Positions 54,397 to 64,000 of a DNA stretch of 64,000 nucleotides are shown in pieces (position 1 is the first letter of the stretch; each line of letters opens with the position of its first letter). The position numbers and the translations under genes are program-made. The notes beneath the pieces are model-generated. The model searched no databases, had not been told where the DNA came from, and saw nothing but the letters and a program-made list of their open reading frames with translations. Origin of the DNA: Rhodobacteraceae bacterium M382 (GTDB lineage Bacteria; Pseudomonadota; Alphaproteobacteria; Rhodobacterales; Rhodobacteraceae); assembly GCA_025141015.1 (NCBI GenBank), contig CP081098.1, forward strand, positions 3,664,501-3,728,500, written 5' to 3'.

Positions 54397-54423
54397 AAAG
54401 CCCGGCACGAACGGCCGGGCTTT
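54397..54423 (-). terminator. Rho-independent terminator of infA
   Basis: On the minus strand: AAAGCCCGGC, 7-nt loop, GCCGGGCTTT, then TGTTTTTTGG. A perfect 10-bp stem 20 bp after the infA stop. Confidence 0.93.
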
Positions 54424-54442
54424 GCGTTTGGAAATCAATCGC

Positions 54443-54661
54443 TTATTTAAAACGATAGTTGATCCGACCCTTGGTAAGATCATAAGGGGTCATTTCCACT
54501 TGGACCCGGTCGCCAGCCAGAACACGGATGCGGTTTTTGCGCATCTTGCCTGCCGTATGTGCGATGATTTCATGGCCGTTTTCCAGCTCGACCCGAAACG
54601 TCGCATTCGGCAGGAGTTCCTTCACGACACCGGGAAATTCGAGCATTTCTTCCTTGGCCAT
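54443..54661 (-). CDS. infA: Translation initiation factor IF-1
   Basis: 72 aa, full length for IF-1. It has [19 protein letters not shown], the [15 protein letters not shown]1-type fold and [18 protein letters not shown]. It binds the 30S A site and helps start selection. It has its own terminator, so maf downstream may have a separate promoter or read-through. Confidence 0.98.
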   Translation of the reverse strand: MAKEEMLEFPGVVKELLPNATFRVELENGHEIIAHTAGKMRKNRIRVLAGDRVQVEMTPYDLTKGRINYRFK

Positions 54662-55027
54662 GTCGTCTCCATAGTTGATTTCCCCGCCAGACTGCGGGAT
54701 GTGCGCCTAGATGAGCCCATTTCACCCGTTTTTCAAGGGCACAAACGGAAATCCACCGGATTAGTCGCTGATTTGGGCATTGGTTTGTGTGGTTTTGGTC
54801 GTGAACGGTGCGGAATCTCGCTTTGTCTGACGGTTCGCAGCTGACCAGTCGCCGGAAATGGGGCACCCAAGCGGTCCGGTGGCAGGCGAAATCCTGAAAC
54901 GCCCCTGGACCCGCTCCAATTTGATTCCCTCCCCAGAAACCTCAAACAGGGATTACGGCCCAGGGACAACGCCCAACGCGACCGGGTCCTTTTGCCGTCG
55001 CACACGCACCGGGCCAACCGATCCGGT
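54662..55027. other. Gap between infA and the nitrilase-family gene
   Basis: About 370 bp without a supported gene. It should carry the infA promoter. Short frames on either strand are out of context; nothing else was seen. Confidence 0.4.
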
Positions 55028-55909
55028 TCACGCCACCAAATTGCACGCCTGGAGGCCCGCAGTTCGCGGCAATTGTTCCTGCCAATGGGTTCGGTTCAAC
55101 ACAATCCCATCAGCCCGAACATCGGCGATTTTGGACAAATCAACATCCGCATAGGTCCACCCGGGTTTGTTCAACACGCCTTCGGCCAGGACCCCGGTTT
55201 CGGGAAACCCCCGATCCGGAGGGCCGAATACGCCGCCCATACCGGTGTTCATGTCCACCGCTTCCGACCAGCTGTTTGCCCCCACCAAAGATGCCATCGC
55301 CGTAACACATTGGTTCTCCAACGCGCGCGCCATGGCACCAATCCGAACCCGCCAATATCCCGACAGCGCTTCGGTGCAGGACGGCACCAGCAGAATATCC
55401 GCCTCACTCAATGCACGGCCCAGTAACGGAAATTCGCTGTCATAACAAATCAGTATTCCGATTTTACCCAAATCCGTCTCGAACAGGGTCAGGGCACCAC
55501 CCGGAGCGATATCCCAATGTTCCCTTTCGAACCGGGTCATGATCTGCTTGTCCTGATGGGCTCGTTTTCCGTTAGCCGCAAACAAAAATGCCCGGTTGAC
55601 CGGACGCCCCTGGCCTTCAATAACCGGAGCCGACGCTCCAAGGATATGGACCCCATGGTCCATCGCCAATTTCTGATGCAGAACCGCAGCTTCATCCATC
55701 CGCTCCGATACGGCATGGATCGAATGTTCCAGATCTCCGGCAACTTTTGCACCGGCCAGGGTCGACAACTCCATGGCCCCATATTCCGGAAACACCAACA
55801 GATCCGCCCCCTGCCCGGCCGCATCAGCCACCCAGGTCGCGATCTTGTCTTCGTAATGTGCCCAGCTGTCCAGCCAATCAAGCGGATAGGCGGCGGTGGC
55901 AATCTTCAT
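55028..55909 (-). CDS. Carbon-nitrogen hydrolase (nitrilase superfamily)
   Basis: 293 aa from ATG 55909. The Glu-Lys-Cys triad is visible: Glu in LVFPEYG, Lys in HQDKQIMTR and Cys in ILICYDSEFP. The class is amidase, N-carbamoylase or nitrilase; the substrate is not predictable. It stands alone, with 75 bp to the next gene on the same strand. Confidence 0.88.
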   Translation of the reverse strand: MKIATAAYPLDWLDSWAHYEDKIATWVADAAGQGADLLVFPEYGAMELSTLAGAKVAGDLEHSIHAVSERMDEAAVLHQKLAMDHGVHILGASAPVIEGQGRPVNRAFLFAANGKRAHQDKQIMTRFEREHWDIAPGGALTLFETDLGKIGILICYDSEFPLLGRALSEADILLVPSCTEALSGYWRVRIGAMARALENQCVTAMASLVGANSWSEAVDMNTGMGGVFGPPDRGFPETGVLAEGVLNKPGWTYADVDLSKIADVRADGIVLNRTHWQEQLPRTAGLQACNLVA

Positions 55910-55984
55910 CAATGCAACTCCCCGACAGGTTCCCGCAGATGTAACGACAGCCGCGCGGCAAAGGCAATCCTGGTGGCCCTGACG

Positions 55985-56575
55985 TTACAGATCCCTAATC
56001 CAGAATTGCAACGGCTTGGCTGTGGCCTGTGTCTGATCCACATCCTTCCAGCTGAACTGAGCCACAGCCCCTGTCAACGGCTCATACCCCCGTTTGCGCC
56101 AGAACGGATCAAGCGGCGCATAATCTGGCGGTCGCATCACATGATCCTCGGGCCGTTGCACCCCACAGAACGCCGACTTTGAAAACCCATGCGCCCGGGC
56201 GTGTGCCTCGCGGGCATCAAAGAATCCATGCCCGACCCCATGGCCACGATAGTCAGGCAGCAATACGGATTCGGCACAGTAAAACACGGTAGTCAGATCA
56301 ACTCCCGTGCCCACAAAGGCAGCGGCAAAATCATCGGCATGATCAGCCAAAGGCGCGCCGGTTGATGCCCCCACCAACCGGGTGCCATCAAAGGCACCAA
56401 CAACAACAGCCCGGTCGCTGTCCCGATAGCTTTGCAGGTACGCCCGCTCGTATCCCAAATCCCCGTCATACAGATACGGCCAGGCCCGGAACACAGCGAT
56501 CCGCAGTCGCGCAACATCGTCCAAGGCTGCCTCAAGAGCCGCACCCGTCATCGGACGCACATCAATCTGCGTCAT
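55985..56575 (-). CDS. GNAT family acetyltransferase
   Basis: 196 aa from ATG 56575, which overlaps the upstream stop (ATGA); an in-frame extension to 56596 is unlikely. The acetyl-CoA motif is in ESVLLPDYRGHGVGHGFF. The C-terminal part has HGFSKSAFCGVQRPEDH. The substrate is unknown. It is cotranscribed with the SnoaL-like and phosphatase genes. Confidence 0.82.
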   Translation of the reverse strand: MTQIDVRPMTGAALEAALDDVARLRIAVFRAWPYLYDGDLGYERAYLQSYRDSDRAVVVGAFDGTRLVGASTGAPLADHADDFAAAFVGTGVDLTTVFYCAESVLLPDYRGHGVGHGFFDAREAHARAHGFSKSAFCGVQRPEDHVMRPPDYAPLDPFWRKRGYEPLTGAVAQFSWKDVDQTQATAKPLQFWIRDL

Positions 56576-56967
56576 GCAGAAACCTGTCGCGTCCAATCTG
56601 CCAGATTGTAAAACGTGGTAACTCGGATAATTTTGCCATTCCGCAGGGAAAAGAACGATCCAGCGGGCAACCGATAAGTCTGCCCATTGGCCTCGGGCAG
56701 CCCGTCGTCTGTTACCAAATAGGTGCCGTTGACGATAAATTCGGCGGCCGCGCGGGTCCCATCCTGCGCCTCGAAGACAACCATATCGGTCAACTCTTCC
56801 TTATAGCAGCGCTCCATGTGGGCGCAAAAATCGGCAAACTTTTCCTTGCCCACGCGAATTTTGCCTTCGTTGACGTGATGTGCCACATCATCGGCCAGAC
56901 AGGCCAACATCCCATCAATATCACCCGCGTTAAAGGCGGCGAAATACTGTTCGATTGTCTTGTTCAT
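56572..56967 (-). CDS. SnoaL/NTF2-like protein
   Basis: 131 aa from ATG 56967. The cone-shaped fold opening is FFAAFNAGDIDGMLACLADDV, followed by a FIVNGTYLVTDDGLPEANG strand. It is overlapped at both ends by neighbours (ATGA), so it is part of a three-gene operon. The function is probably that of a small enzyme or binding protein; no specific role is supported. Confidence 0.8.
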   Translation of the reverse strand: MNKTIEQYFAAFNAGDIDGMLACLADDVAHHVNEGKIRVGKEKFADFCAHMERCYKEELTDMVVFEAQDGTRAAAEFIVNGTYLVTDDGLPEANGQTYRLPAGSFFSLRNGKIIRVTTFYNLADWTRQVSA

Positions 56968-57422
56968 CTCAGTTCTCTCGGTTCCCCCCAGCGCCCCTTG
57001 AGCTGCTGGATAATCTGATCTCGGGTTTGTCGGTAGCTGTTTAGCTTGGCGTCTCGTGTTTCGCCCAGCCCAGTTGGGTCCATTATTGGCCAATATTCGA
57101 CATCAAGATGAAAAAACCGGGTTAACTCCAGCGCCCGCCGCTGGGATGCGGGGGACAGTGCAACGATCAGATCAAAGGATGACAGGTCATCCCCCCATTG
57201 CTCCATCTCATCAAAAGAACGGGACCGATGACGGCTCAGCTCGACCCCGATTTCCTGACAAACGGCGATACAGAACCCGTCGATTTCCATATCGTTCTTG
57301 ACCCCGGCCGACTGCACATAGGTGCCCGTGCCAAAGAACTTCTTCATCAGCCCTTCGGCCATGGGGGATCGAACTGCATTGTGGTCGCAACAAAACAGGA
57401 TCGACTGCGGAAGCGTCTCCAC
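56964..57422 (-). CDS. Low-molecular-weight protein tyrosine phosphatase family protein
   Basis: 152 aa. The P-loop is CDHNAVRS (CX5R(S/T)) near the N-terminus, with FCC before it. The general-acid Asp is in PIMDPTG. Similar to LMW-PTP and to arsenate-reductase relatives, but there are no arsenic genes nearby. Confidence 0.85.
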   Translation of the reverse strand: METLPQSILFCCDHNAVRSPMAEGLMKKFFGTGTYVQSAGVKNDMEIDGFCIAVCQEIGVELSRHRSRSFDEMEQWGDDLSSFDLIVALSPASQRRALELTRFFHLDVEYWPIMDPTGLGETRDAKLNSYRQTRDQIIQQLKGRWGEPRELR

Positions 57423-57425
57423 CCG

Positions 57426-57905
57426 TTAGCTCCCGAAATGCAGGACGCAGATCAACGTGAACAGACGACGGGCCGTGTCCGTATCAATTTCGGCCTTGCC
57501 CTCCAACCGCTCCTGCAGAACACGACTGCCTTCATTGTGGATCCCACGTCGCGCCATGTCGATGGTTTCAATTTGGCTGGGGGGCATGGTCTTGACTGCG
57601 TTAAAATAGCTTTCGCAGATTTGATAGTAGTCTTTTACAACCTGCCGAAACGGCGACAGGGACAGATGGAACTCTGCTGCTTTTTCTCCGGCCTCTGTAT
57701 TGACGTCAAACACCAACCGTTTGTCCCGGATCGCGAGCCCCAGGTGATAAGGACCATCCGGGATTTCCCGTCCGTCCCGTTCAGGCAGATCAAAGTTGTT
57801 CTCTTCGATCAGATCGAACATCGCCACTTTGCGCTCCTGCTCGATTTCGGGCGTTGGCGGCGGCAAGTTGCGGTCATCAAGTTCGATATGACTGATACGG
57901 CTCAT
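57426..57905 (-). CDS. UPF0262 family protein
   Basis: 159 aa from ATG 57905. The family pattern RISHIELDDRNLPPPTPEIEQ at the start and PFRQVVKDYYQICESYFNAV are typical of this alphaproteobacterial protein. It is often next to hisD, as here, and its function is unknown. Confidence 0.9.
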   Translation of the reverse strand: MSRISHIELDDRNLPPPTPEIEQERKVAMFDLIEENNFDLPERDGREIPDGPYHLGLAIRDKRLVFDVNTEAGEKAAEFHLSLSPFRQVVKDYYQICESYFNAVKTMPPSQIETIDMARRGIHNEGSRVLQERLEGKAEIDTDTARRLFTLICVLHFGS

Positions 57906-58061
57906 CTTCTCGTGGGTCTCGGCTCTGAAACTGGGTGTCAAAGACCTACAACATGGCGCACAGCGGGGCAATGCGGCGCGCGCGTCAAAAAGCACCATCA
58001 AAGCGCAGACCGTTTGGAAAAATCTACGCCTTTTCTCTGAAAAGGCTTGAGGCCTCCGGCG

Positions 58062-58254
58062 GGGATATTTTTGGCCAGATGAAGTAACGGATCCTTAACC
58101 CTGTTGCGCCACCTTGATCAGGCGGAACAGGCAGGGATGCCGATGGCCGCGCCAGGTGAAGCTCTCCGGCCAGACCCCGGAGAGCGGATCCCCTGTTCAT
58201 CTGGCCAGAAATATCCCGGGGGAGTCACGCCTGCGTGACGGGGGCAGAGCCCCC
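58062..58254. repeat. Interspersed inverted-repeat and hairpin cluster between UPF0262 and hisD
   Basis: A 22-bp inverted repeat with one mismatch (58062-58083 and 58196-58217; core GGCCAGATGAA). Two further hairpins follow: GTCACGC/GCGTGAC (58224-58239) and GGGGGC/GCCCCC (58240-58254). This kind of GGCCAGATGAA-bearing element recurs in Rhodobacteraceae genomes. Some of these hairpins may end hisD transcription, which arrives from the right. Confidence 0.55.
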
Positions 58255-58279
58255 ATTCGTCGCACCACCCGGAATGCGG

Positions 58280-59581
58280 TTAGTCGTTCAACGCATCCAA
58301 CCGCACCCGAACCGACAACCCATGGGCTTCCAAGCTCTCAGATATCGCCAAAGCTTCGGCGGAGGGACCAATGGCACGCAACGCCTGAGGGGTCATTTGC
58401 GACATCGTGGTGCGTTTGACAAAATCCATCACTGACAAGCCAGACGAAAACCGGGCCGAGCGCGCAGTGGGCAGAACGTGGTTGGGACCACCGACATAAT
58501 CGCCGATGGCCTCGGGCGTAAACTGCCCAAGAAAAATCGCCCCCGCATGAATTGTCTTTTCCGACAACGCCAGAGGATCAGCCACACAGAGTTCCAGATG
58601 TTCAGGCGCGATGCGGTTCGACAGCTTGGCCGCCTCGTCCAGATCCCGAACGGTGATAACTGCGCCAAAGTCGCGCCAGCTGGGACCAGCGATGGCGCGA
58701 CGCTCGAGGGTTTCCAACCGTGCATCCACGGCTTGGGCGACTGCCCGACCAAAATCTGCATCGTCGGTGATCAGCAGAGACTGGGCACTTTCGTCATGTT
58801 CAGCCTGGCTCATCAGGTCCAGCGCGATCCAATCGGGATTGTTGTCCGCATCCGCGATTACCAGAATTTCCGAAGGGCCAGCGATCATGTCGATGCCAAC
58901 CTTGCCAAACACCCGACGCTTGGCCGCCGCAACAAAGGCGTTGCCAGGGCCGGTGATCTTGTCCACCGGAGCAATGGTTTCGGTGCCATAGGCCAGGGCC
59001 GCAATCGCCTGTGCGCCGCCGATACGATAGACTTCATCGACCCCTGCCAGATCAGCGGCCAACAGCACCAGCGGATTGATTTGCCCGTCGGGCGTCGGAA
59101 CCGTCACCACCAACCGTTCGACCCCGGCTACCTTGGCGGGAATTGCATTCATCAAAACAGAAGACGGATAGGTCGCCAAACCGCCGGGCACATACAGTCC
59201 TGCTGCAGACACAGCAGACCAACGCCACCCCAAAGTTGCGCCGGCCTCATCCGTCCAACTGTCATCCTGCGGCATCTGCCGGATGTGATAAGCCCGAATC
59301 CGGTCCGCTGCCAATTCCAGCGCGGCACGATCATCGGCGCTGACCTGGGCAATGGCGCTGGAAATCTCGTCAGCGCTGACCCGCATTGTCTCTGCCGTCA
59401 ATTCGATGCGATCAAATTTGGCCGTCAGTTCGGTCACCGCGGCATCACCCCGGGTGCGCACATCCTGAATGATACCAGCAACGATGGCGTCTACATCTGG
59501 GCTGTCTTCGCGTTTGGCAGCCAGCAGAGTGGCAAAGCGGGTTTCGAAATCAGTGTCGGCAGTATCGAGGAATACGGGCAT
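58280..59581 (-). CDS. hisD: Histidinol dehydrogenase
   Basis: 433 aa, normal length. It has [19 protein letters not shown], the [15 protein letters not shown] block, [24 protein letters not shown] and the zinc/substrate [14 protein letters not shown] segment. It catalyses L-histidinol to L-histidine via histidinal in histidine biosynthesis. Separate from other his genes here. ATG 59581. Confidence 0.97.
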   Translation of the reverse strand: MPVFLDTADTDFETRFATLLAAKREDSPDVDAIVAGIIQDVRTRGDAAVTELTAKFDRIELTAETMRVSADEISSAIAQVSADDRAALELAADRIRAYHIRQMPQDDSWTDEAGATLGWRWSAVSAAGLYVPGGLATYPSSVLMNAIPAKVAGVERLVVTVPTPDGQINPLVLLAADLAGVDEVYRIGGAQAIAALAYGTETIAPVDKITGPGNAFVAAAKRRVFGKVGIDMIAGPSEILVIADADNNPDWIALDLMSQAEHDESAQSLLITDDADFGRAVAQAVDARLETLERRAIAGPSWRDFGAVITVRDLDEAAKLSNRIAPEHLELCVADPLALSEKTIHAGAIFLGQFTPEAIGDYVGGPNHVLPTARSARFSSGLSVMDFVKRTTMSQMTPQALRAIGPSAEALAISESLEAHGLSVRVRLDALND

Positions 59582-59639
59582 GGCTCTCTCCGAAAGTTGC
59601 CTTTCCCTTAGCGCTCCCCGCTGATTGTCTCAAGTGGGC

Positions 59640-60221
59640 TCAAGCCGTGTCAGGTGCGCGAGATAGTCGCTTGACCATGGATTGGCACTGGCTTCGGCCT
59701 TTGCCACAGGGGGTGCTGTCGGTTTTCCATCCCCGTGCCACATAGAAACCCCTTGCAGTTTGTGTGGCTTCGAGCCGGGCGAACTCGGCCCCCAATGTGA
59801 CAAGCCGCGCTTCGAGATGTGTCAGAAGCGTGTTGCTGAGACCCTGGAACCGGAATTCCGGAGACACGTAATTCAAGGTGATCAACCCTTCGCGCCCCGC
59901 CAGCGGCCCGATGCCGCCAACCGCGGCCAGGTGCCCGTCCACTTCGATCACCCAGATCTCTCCGGGGTCGCCCAGCCAGTCGCGAATGTGTTCGGGTGTC
60001 TTATTGTGTAGCCAGTCCTGCAAGGCGGTGGGGTCATCCAGATGGTCCGCCCCGCACAAATCCCGAATCGATGAACACAGGACCCGACTGATGTCAAAGA
60101 CATCAAACACAGTGGCCCGCCGGGTCAAACGGCCAACCTCGGCCGCCCCAAACGCCTGACTGATCCCACGTTTGTTCTGCATGTTACCCGGCCAGATCTC
60201 AGGCGTCGTGATTAGGCACAT
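59640..60221 (-). CDS. GNAT family acetyltransferase
   Basis: 193 aa if ATG 60221 is used; ATG 60182 (180 aa) avoids a 23-bp overlap with the upstream gene and is almost as likely. The acetyl-CoA site is ITLNYVSPEFRFQGLSNTLL, with an earlier IWVIEVDGHLAAVGGIGPL. The function is unknown. It lies at the end of the murA-DUF2948 transcript. Confidence 0.8.
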   Translation of the reverse strand: MCLITTPEIWPGNMQNKRGISQAFGAAEVGRLTRRATVFDVFDISRVLCSSIRDLCGADHLDDPTALQDWLHNKTPEHIRDWLGDPGEIWVIEVDGHLAAVGGIGPLAGREGLITLNYVSPEFRFQGLSNTLLTHLEARLVTLGAEFARLEATQTARGFYVARGWKTDSTPCGKGRSQCQSMVKRLSRAPDTA

Positions 60222-60678
60222 GACCTGACGGAGCCCGATACGGGCGGGTTACGTCGCGGATAGACACATCCAGCGCCTCTACAGACAACCGCAAACCACC
60301 GTCTCCCGCCAGGGTCAGCTCGACATGTCCTGCGCCGTCCGCGCCCGGTTCGAATGCAACCGACAGCAACGACAGCACCACGTCCTTGTCCTTGCGATCA
60401 ATTCCCTGGCTGGCGACGCCCAGAACATTGTCGATGACCAACAGGGATTGCACCCGTTCATAGGCCCGCCCCCGGGCCTCGGCAGCGGAGCGATCTTCCC
60501 ACCGAAACCTGTTCAGCAAAATGGCGAAACGGCGCTGCGACGACCGCCATGACATTTCCGACGCAGGAAACACTGCGTCCTGCAGCAGGGTCGAAATCAC
60601 TTTGAGGTCGTCGCTATCCTCGGCCCCCAGGTTCAATGGGGTTTCGCGCCCATCGTCAAAACTCGCGTCACTCATCAT
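60199..60678 (-). CDS. DUF2948 family protein
   Basis: 159 aa. [20 protein letters not shown] and [20 protein letters not shown] are the family hallmarks. The start overlaps the murA stop (ATGATGA). Function unknown; the family is restricted mainly to alphaproteobacteria and usually follows murA. Confidence 0.9.
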   Translation of the reverse strand: MMSDASFDDGRETPLNLGAEDSDDLKVISTLLQDAVFPASEMSWRSSQRRFAILLNRFRWEDRSAAEARGRAYERVQSLLVIDNVLGVASQGIDRKDKDVVLSLLSVAFEPGADGAGHVELTLAGDGGLRLSVEALDVSIRDVTRPYRAPSGHVPNHDA

Positions 60679-61943
60679 TCACCCCGGATCCGTTCAATCT
60701 TGGCACCAACGCCAGACAGCTTGCGCACCACATGTTCATACCCACGATCCAAATGATACACCCGGCTGACCTTGGTTTCACCCTCGGCCGCCAAACCAGC
60801 CAGAATCAGCGACACCGACGCACGCAGATCGGTGGCCATCACCGGCGCGCCTTTCAGGCGTTCAACACCAGTCACCGTAGCTGTTCCGCCATGGACGTCG
60901 ATACTGGCCCCCATACGGATCAGTTCAGGAGCGTGCATGAACCTGTTTTCAAAAATTTTCTCTTCCAGAACGCTGGTGCCGGACGCCGTGCACAACAGAG
61001 CCATCATCTGCGCCTGCAAATCGGTTGGAAATCCCGGGAAAGGTTCGGTGGTGACATTCACAGCTTTGATCCGTTCCTGCCCGCGTGTCACCTTCAACCC
61101 TTTTTCGGTCTCCTGCACATTGACACCGGCGTCGTGCAGCTTGTCCACGAACGCCTGGAGCAAACTGATCCGCCCACCCAGCAATTCGACTTCGCCACCA
61201 CAGATCGCCGGGGCCAACATATAGGTCCCCAGCTCGATCCGATCAGTGACGACAGGGTGCGTTGCCCCATGCAGCCGGTCAACGCCCTGGATTGTAATGG
61301 TCGACGTGCCATCGCCTTCGATCTGGGCGCCCATTTTACGCAGGCAATCGGCCAGATCGACAATTTCTGGTTCGCGTGCAGCATTCTCAATGACCGTCGT
61401 CCCCTTGGCCAACGTCGCCGCCATCAACGCGTTTTCCGTTGCCCCAACCGAGACCAACGGAAATGTCACCCGCCCCCCCTTGAGCCCGCCGGGAGCCTTG
61501 GCATGTACATATCCGTCTTTCAGCTCCAGTTCGGCCCCCATGGCTTCCAGCGCCTTGAGATGCAGATCAACTGGTCGTGCGCCAATGGCACACCCCCCAG
61601 GCAAAGACACGACCGCGTGACCGTGTCGGGCCAGCATCGGCCCCAGGACCAGAATCGACGCCCGCATTTTGCGCACAATGTCATAGTCGGCCTTGTGATT
61701 GTTCAAATCGTGGCTCGACATTGCCAGAACCTGCCCGTCCTGCAGGCTCGATACTTCGGCCCCCAATGACTGCAACAACGTTGTCATGGTGCGTATATCG
61801 CTGAGACGCGGCGCATTGGTCAATGTCAGCGGCTCGTCGCTGAGAAGCGTGGCCGGCATCAGCGTCAAACACGCATTTTTTGCCCCCGCGATCGGGATCT
61901 GCCCATTCAATGGGCCATTGCCGGTTACCAGAATCGAATCCAT
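60675..61943 (-). CDS. murA: UDP-N-acetylglucosamine 1-carboxyvinyltransferase
   Basis: 422 aa. [18 protein letters not shown] opens the enolpyruvyl transferase fold. The catalytic Cys lies in [15 protein letters not shown], where fosfomycin would react. MurA makes the first committed step of peptidoglycan synthesis. It is followed by DUF2948 (overlapping) and preceded by the small 52-aa gene. Confidence 0.97.
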   Translation of the reverse strand: MDSILVTGNGPLNGQIPIAGAKNACLTLMPATLLSDEPLTLTNAPRLSDIRTMTTLLQSLGAEVSSLQDGQVLAMSSHDLNNHKADYDIVRKMRASILVLGPMLARHGHAVVSLPGGCAIGARPVDLHLKALEAMGAELELKDGYVHAKAPGGLKGGRVTFPLVSVGATENALMAATLAKGTTVIENAAREPEIVDLADCLRKMGAQIEGDGTSTITIQGVDRLHGATHPVVTDRIELGTYMLAPAICGGEVELLGGRISLLQAFVDKLHDAGVNVQETEKGLKVTRGQERIKAVNVTTEPFPGFPTDLQAQMMALLCTASGTSVLEEKIFENRFMHAPELIRMGASIDVHGGTATVTGVERLKGAPVMATDLRASVSLILAGLAAEGETKVSRVYHLDRGYEHVVRKLSGVGAKIERIRGE

Positions 61944-61949
61944 CTGCTC

Positions 61950-62108
61950 TTACCTTTCGGATTTACCCGTAGTGTCGTCCGTTTCGCTGGTGCGTGCCTT
62001 GGCCTGCGCCTTGCGGCGGCCCAGGTTTGCCTTGAGCGCCGCCTTGAGACGATCCTCGCGCGATGCAGCGGATTTGCCGCCGGATTTGGGTGATTTTTTA
62101 TCTGCCAT
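61950..62108 (-). CDS. Small basic protein, 52 aa
   Basis: ATG 62108. Almost entirely basic/polar (ADKKSPKSGGKSAASREDRL, then KANLGRRKAQAKARTSE). It ends 6 bp before the murA start, so cotranscription is likely. Small Arg/Lys/Ala-rich proteins at this position are common in Rhodobacterales. No function is known. Confidence 0.7.
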   Translation of the reverse strand: MADKKSPKSGGKSAASREDRLKAALKANLGRRKAQAKARTSETDDTTGKSER

Positions 62109-62193
62109 GTCCCTTCTGTAACGAAGTGCGAAAAAAGCGTCCAGATTGCTCTTGCACCACGTTTCGTTTGAGTCTAATCACCCCCTCACCGGC

Positions 62194-62268
<75 letters not shown>

Positions 62269-62772
62269 TTAAATCCCTCTAAAACAACACTATGACCTGC
62301 GACACCCGAATCCTGTTGCTGTCCTTTGTGCGGGATTTCACCGGAACACGCAGGGAACGACTATGACGTTCGTGCAATGCCGGTCGGACATTTCACCCCC
62401 CGTTCTCAAAGCAATCCCTTGTTGCGCCGACTCGCAGGGTGGAAACAAATCTGCCAATCCGCGTTCTTCGATCCAGTGCCCGTTTCAGGCATTGCCACGT
62501 CACAGCCAGCCCTCGATGCGATTCGAAACGCTTGACGATGGCTGCGCCAGAATACGCGCACCGGAAACGGGCTCCCACGTCAGCAACGATGACATGGGAC
62601 ATCAAATAGGCACAAAGGGCTTTGTCATCGTGCGGTGCACGATGAGCGCCTGGCTAAAAATATCGGGACCCAAGGGCGGACGCCTGCAACCACCGCGCAG
62701 CAGCCCATCGCAGCAACCAAGTCTGCGCAAACCGAAACGGGTCGGTTTGCGCCTCTCTTTCAGTCCAGATCT
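62269..62772. other. Gap after tRNA-Thr, no supported gene
   Basis: About 500 bp. Rightward and leftward frames exist but show no recognisable domain, start context or codon pattern like the neighbours. It may contain a decayed insertion; no repeat was seen. Confidence 0.35.
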
Positions 62773-64000
62773 TCAGTCCAGGTCAATATTGGCGATCAGC
62801 TTCTTGCGACTGGCCCCCAACCGTTCACTCACCTGATCGCGGATGTCGGCATATTGACGCCCGCTCAGGCTGGCCCGTTGGGCCGCCATCCAATATTTGA
62901 CTTCGTTCTTGCCCCATTTGACGAACAGCACGTTCTTTTGTTCATCCGTCCAGCGGTAGTGGAACGCACCCAGCGCCATGGACACGACTTCGCCACTGGC
63001 TTCTGCCGCGCCGACCTGAAAATGCCCGCCTTCCGTTACCGACGTTGATCGGTCAAACAGTTTTATCTGGCCGGAATTGTCAGCCAACTTACCCAATGCG
63101 CCCAAGGCTTCCTGCAGGATCGCAAACTGGCTTTGGCTGGCAACCACCGCGAGGATTTTCAGTATTGCCTCGTCAAACGTGGCATTGGCCTTGAGCGTCT
63201 GTTGCTGCATCTGTGGTGCGCTTTCGACCGACCAGCCCAACAGACTGAGCGTATCCAGATAAACGGTGAGCCAGGCCTGTATTTCCTTGACCGGATCTTT
63301 TTTTGCGCTGGCAGCCCGTTGTGCGAACAACGTGGACAACAGCACGTCATCCTTTTGCTGCGGTGTCAGGTTCTCGACAAACGAAACGACACTGGACGCA
63401 TTCACCGCAGCATTCAGCTTTTGTTTCTCCAACGCCAGCGCTGTTTCTTCATCCGCAGTCTCAGGGGAGCGAAACGCGGATCGAACCCGTGGCAGACGGC
63501 CTGGGATTGGTGCCAGATCTATCGCCTCGATCATCGCCCGGCGATCTTTGGGTGACAGATCCGCATGTCGGGGTGCCAACACGGTACCAGCGGGAGATGC
63601 GGCATTTTTGAATTCCGGTGGCCAGGTGGCATTCACCCCCCGCGTATCCACATGAACAAAGCTGTTATACAGCCCGACCCCTCCTTTGAACCGGTTTTCG
63701 TCATCACGCATCTGACGCAGGGCCCAGGCGATGTCCCGGGTTGATACACCTGGCACCTTGAAGTCCAAAGCATTGAACTGCTTGTGCTGGCTACCCGTCG
63801 CTCCGCCGATACAGGTATTATAGGCAGGCGCGCGATAGGCATTGGTGATCACTGTCGGCTTGCCAATGCGATCCCGCAGTTCATCCAGAACCTGGGCAGT
63901 ATTGGCGATATTGGGCCACAGCGACCGAGGCGGATAGCTGTTCTTGCCCGCGCAGGGGCCAGTACCATTGTGTGATCCGCCCAGGATCAGGAATTCACCG
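62773..64000 (-). CDS. Peptidase M15-like protein with C-terminal extension (start beyond the window)
   Basis: At least 409 residues; the N-terminus is off the right edge. The M15_3-type core is NAYRAPAYNTCIGGATGSQH (His ligand) followed by LDFKVPG with the Asp and a FVHVDTRG with the later His, the zinc site of D,D-/L,D-carboxypeptidase-like enzymes. The C-terminal ~280 residues are helical and have no recognised domain. Probably a cell-wall or tail-type hydrolase. Confidence 0.8.
   Translation of the reverse strand, partial: GEFLILGGSHNGTGPCAGKNSYPPRSLWPNIANTAQVLDELRDRIGKPTVITNAYRAPAYNTCIGGATGSQHKQFNALDFKVPGVSTRDIAWALRQMRDDENRFKGGVGLYNSFVHVDTRGVNATWPPEFKNAASPAGTVLAPRHADLSPKDRRAMIEAIDLAPIPGRLPRVRSAFRSPETADEETALALEKQKLNAAVNASSVVSFVENLTPQQKDDVLLSTLFAQRAASAKKDPVKEIQAWLTVYLDTLSLLGWSVESAPQMQQQTLKANATFDEAILKILAVVASQSQFAILQEALGALGKLADNSGQIKLFDRSTSVTEGGHFQVGAAEASGEVVSMALGAFHYRWTDEQKNVLFVKWGKNEVKYWMAAQRASLSGRQYADIRDQVSERLGASRKKLIANIDLD

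Noticed and set aside
62363-62836. Rightward 157-aa frame after tRNA-Thr
   Set aside because: It overlaps the end of the M15 peptidase gene on the other strand and has no recognisable domain or start context.

Overview
The window looks like chromosomal DNA from a marine alphaproteobacterium of the Roseobacter/Rhodobacteraceae group. Three things suggest this: an RpoE-ChrR singlet-oxygen regulon with TGATCC-type promoters, the infA-maf-RNase E/G-yacG-tRNA-Phe block, and the peptidase M15 / murA / DUF2948 / hisD / UPF0262 block. The assignment is inferred from gene families and order; no marker gene was compared.

Layout. 1-8260: the rpoE-chrR pair, with SDR, DUF1365, flavin amine oxidase, cyclopropane-fatty-acid-synthase-like methyltransferase, chalcone-isomerase-like, MFS and DUF3833 genes. 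Three TGATCC-N18-TAnnnn promoters tie them into one stress/lipid-modification regulon. 8612-17822: a COG0523 GTPase, a YtcJ-type amidohydrolase, a LysR regulator and a complete five-gene Dpp/Opp-type ABC transporter. 17823-19950: decayed DNA with a TRAP-transporter piece and several IS3-type transposase scars, then two small unknown genes.

19952-52295 is a composite genomic island in the 3' half of tRNA-Phe (52249-52323). Two integrated units sit in tandem. The outer unit (about 19952-32804) is almost entirely two nested inverted repeats. Its 3,183-bp arms each carry the same 633-aa P-loop ATPase and the 3' end of an RTX-type gene; two divergent RTX/adhesin genes lie between them. Beyond the arms is a tyrosine integrase gene bracketed by an 88-bp inverted repeat.

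The inner unit (32758-52295) is flanked by perfect 47-bp direct att repeats. It carries its own tyrosine integrase and a 917-aa family-B DNA polymerase with exonuclease and polymerase motifs, with no terminal-protein gene nearby. This is the layout of a pipolin, a self-synthesising integrative element with a primer-independent PolB. Its cargo is dominated by probable anti-phage modules: a Lamassu/ABC-three-component operon with a PD-(D/E)XK nuclease, a retron-type reverse transcriptase fused to a DUF3800 domain, and a Septu-like PtuA/PtuB pair. It also carries a serine recombinase, an XRE regulator and several small unknown genes.

52406-64000 returns to housekeeping DNA: yacG, RNase E/G, maf, infA, a nitrilase-family gene, small enzymes, UPF0262, hisD, DUF2948, murA, tRNA-Thr and a peptidase M15 gene running off the right edge. 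The most interesting parts are the pipolin-like element with its stacked defence modules and the neighbouring inverted-repeat element.
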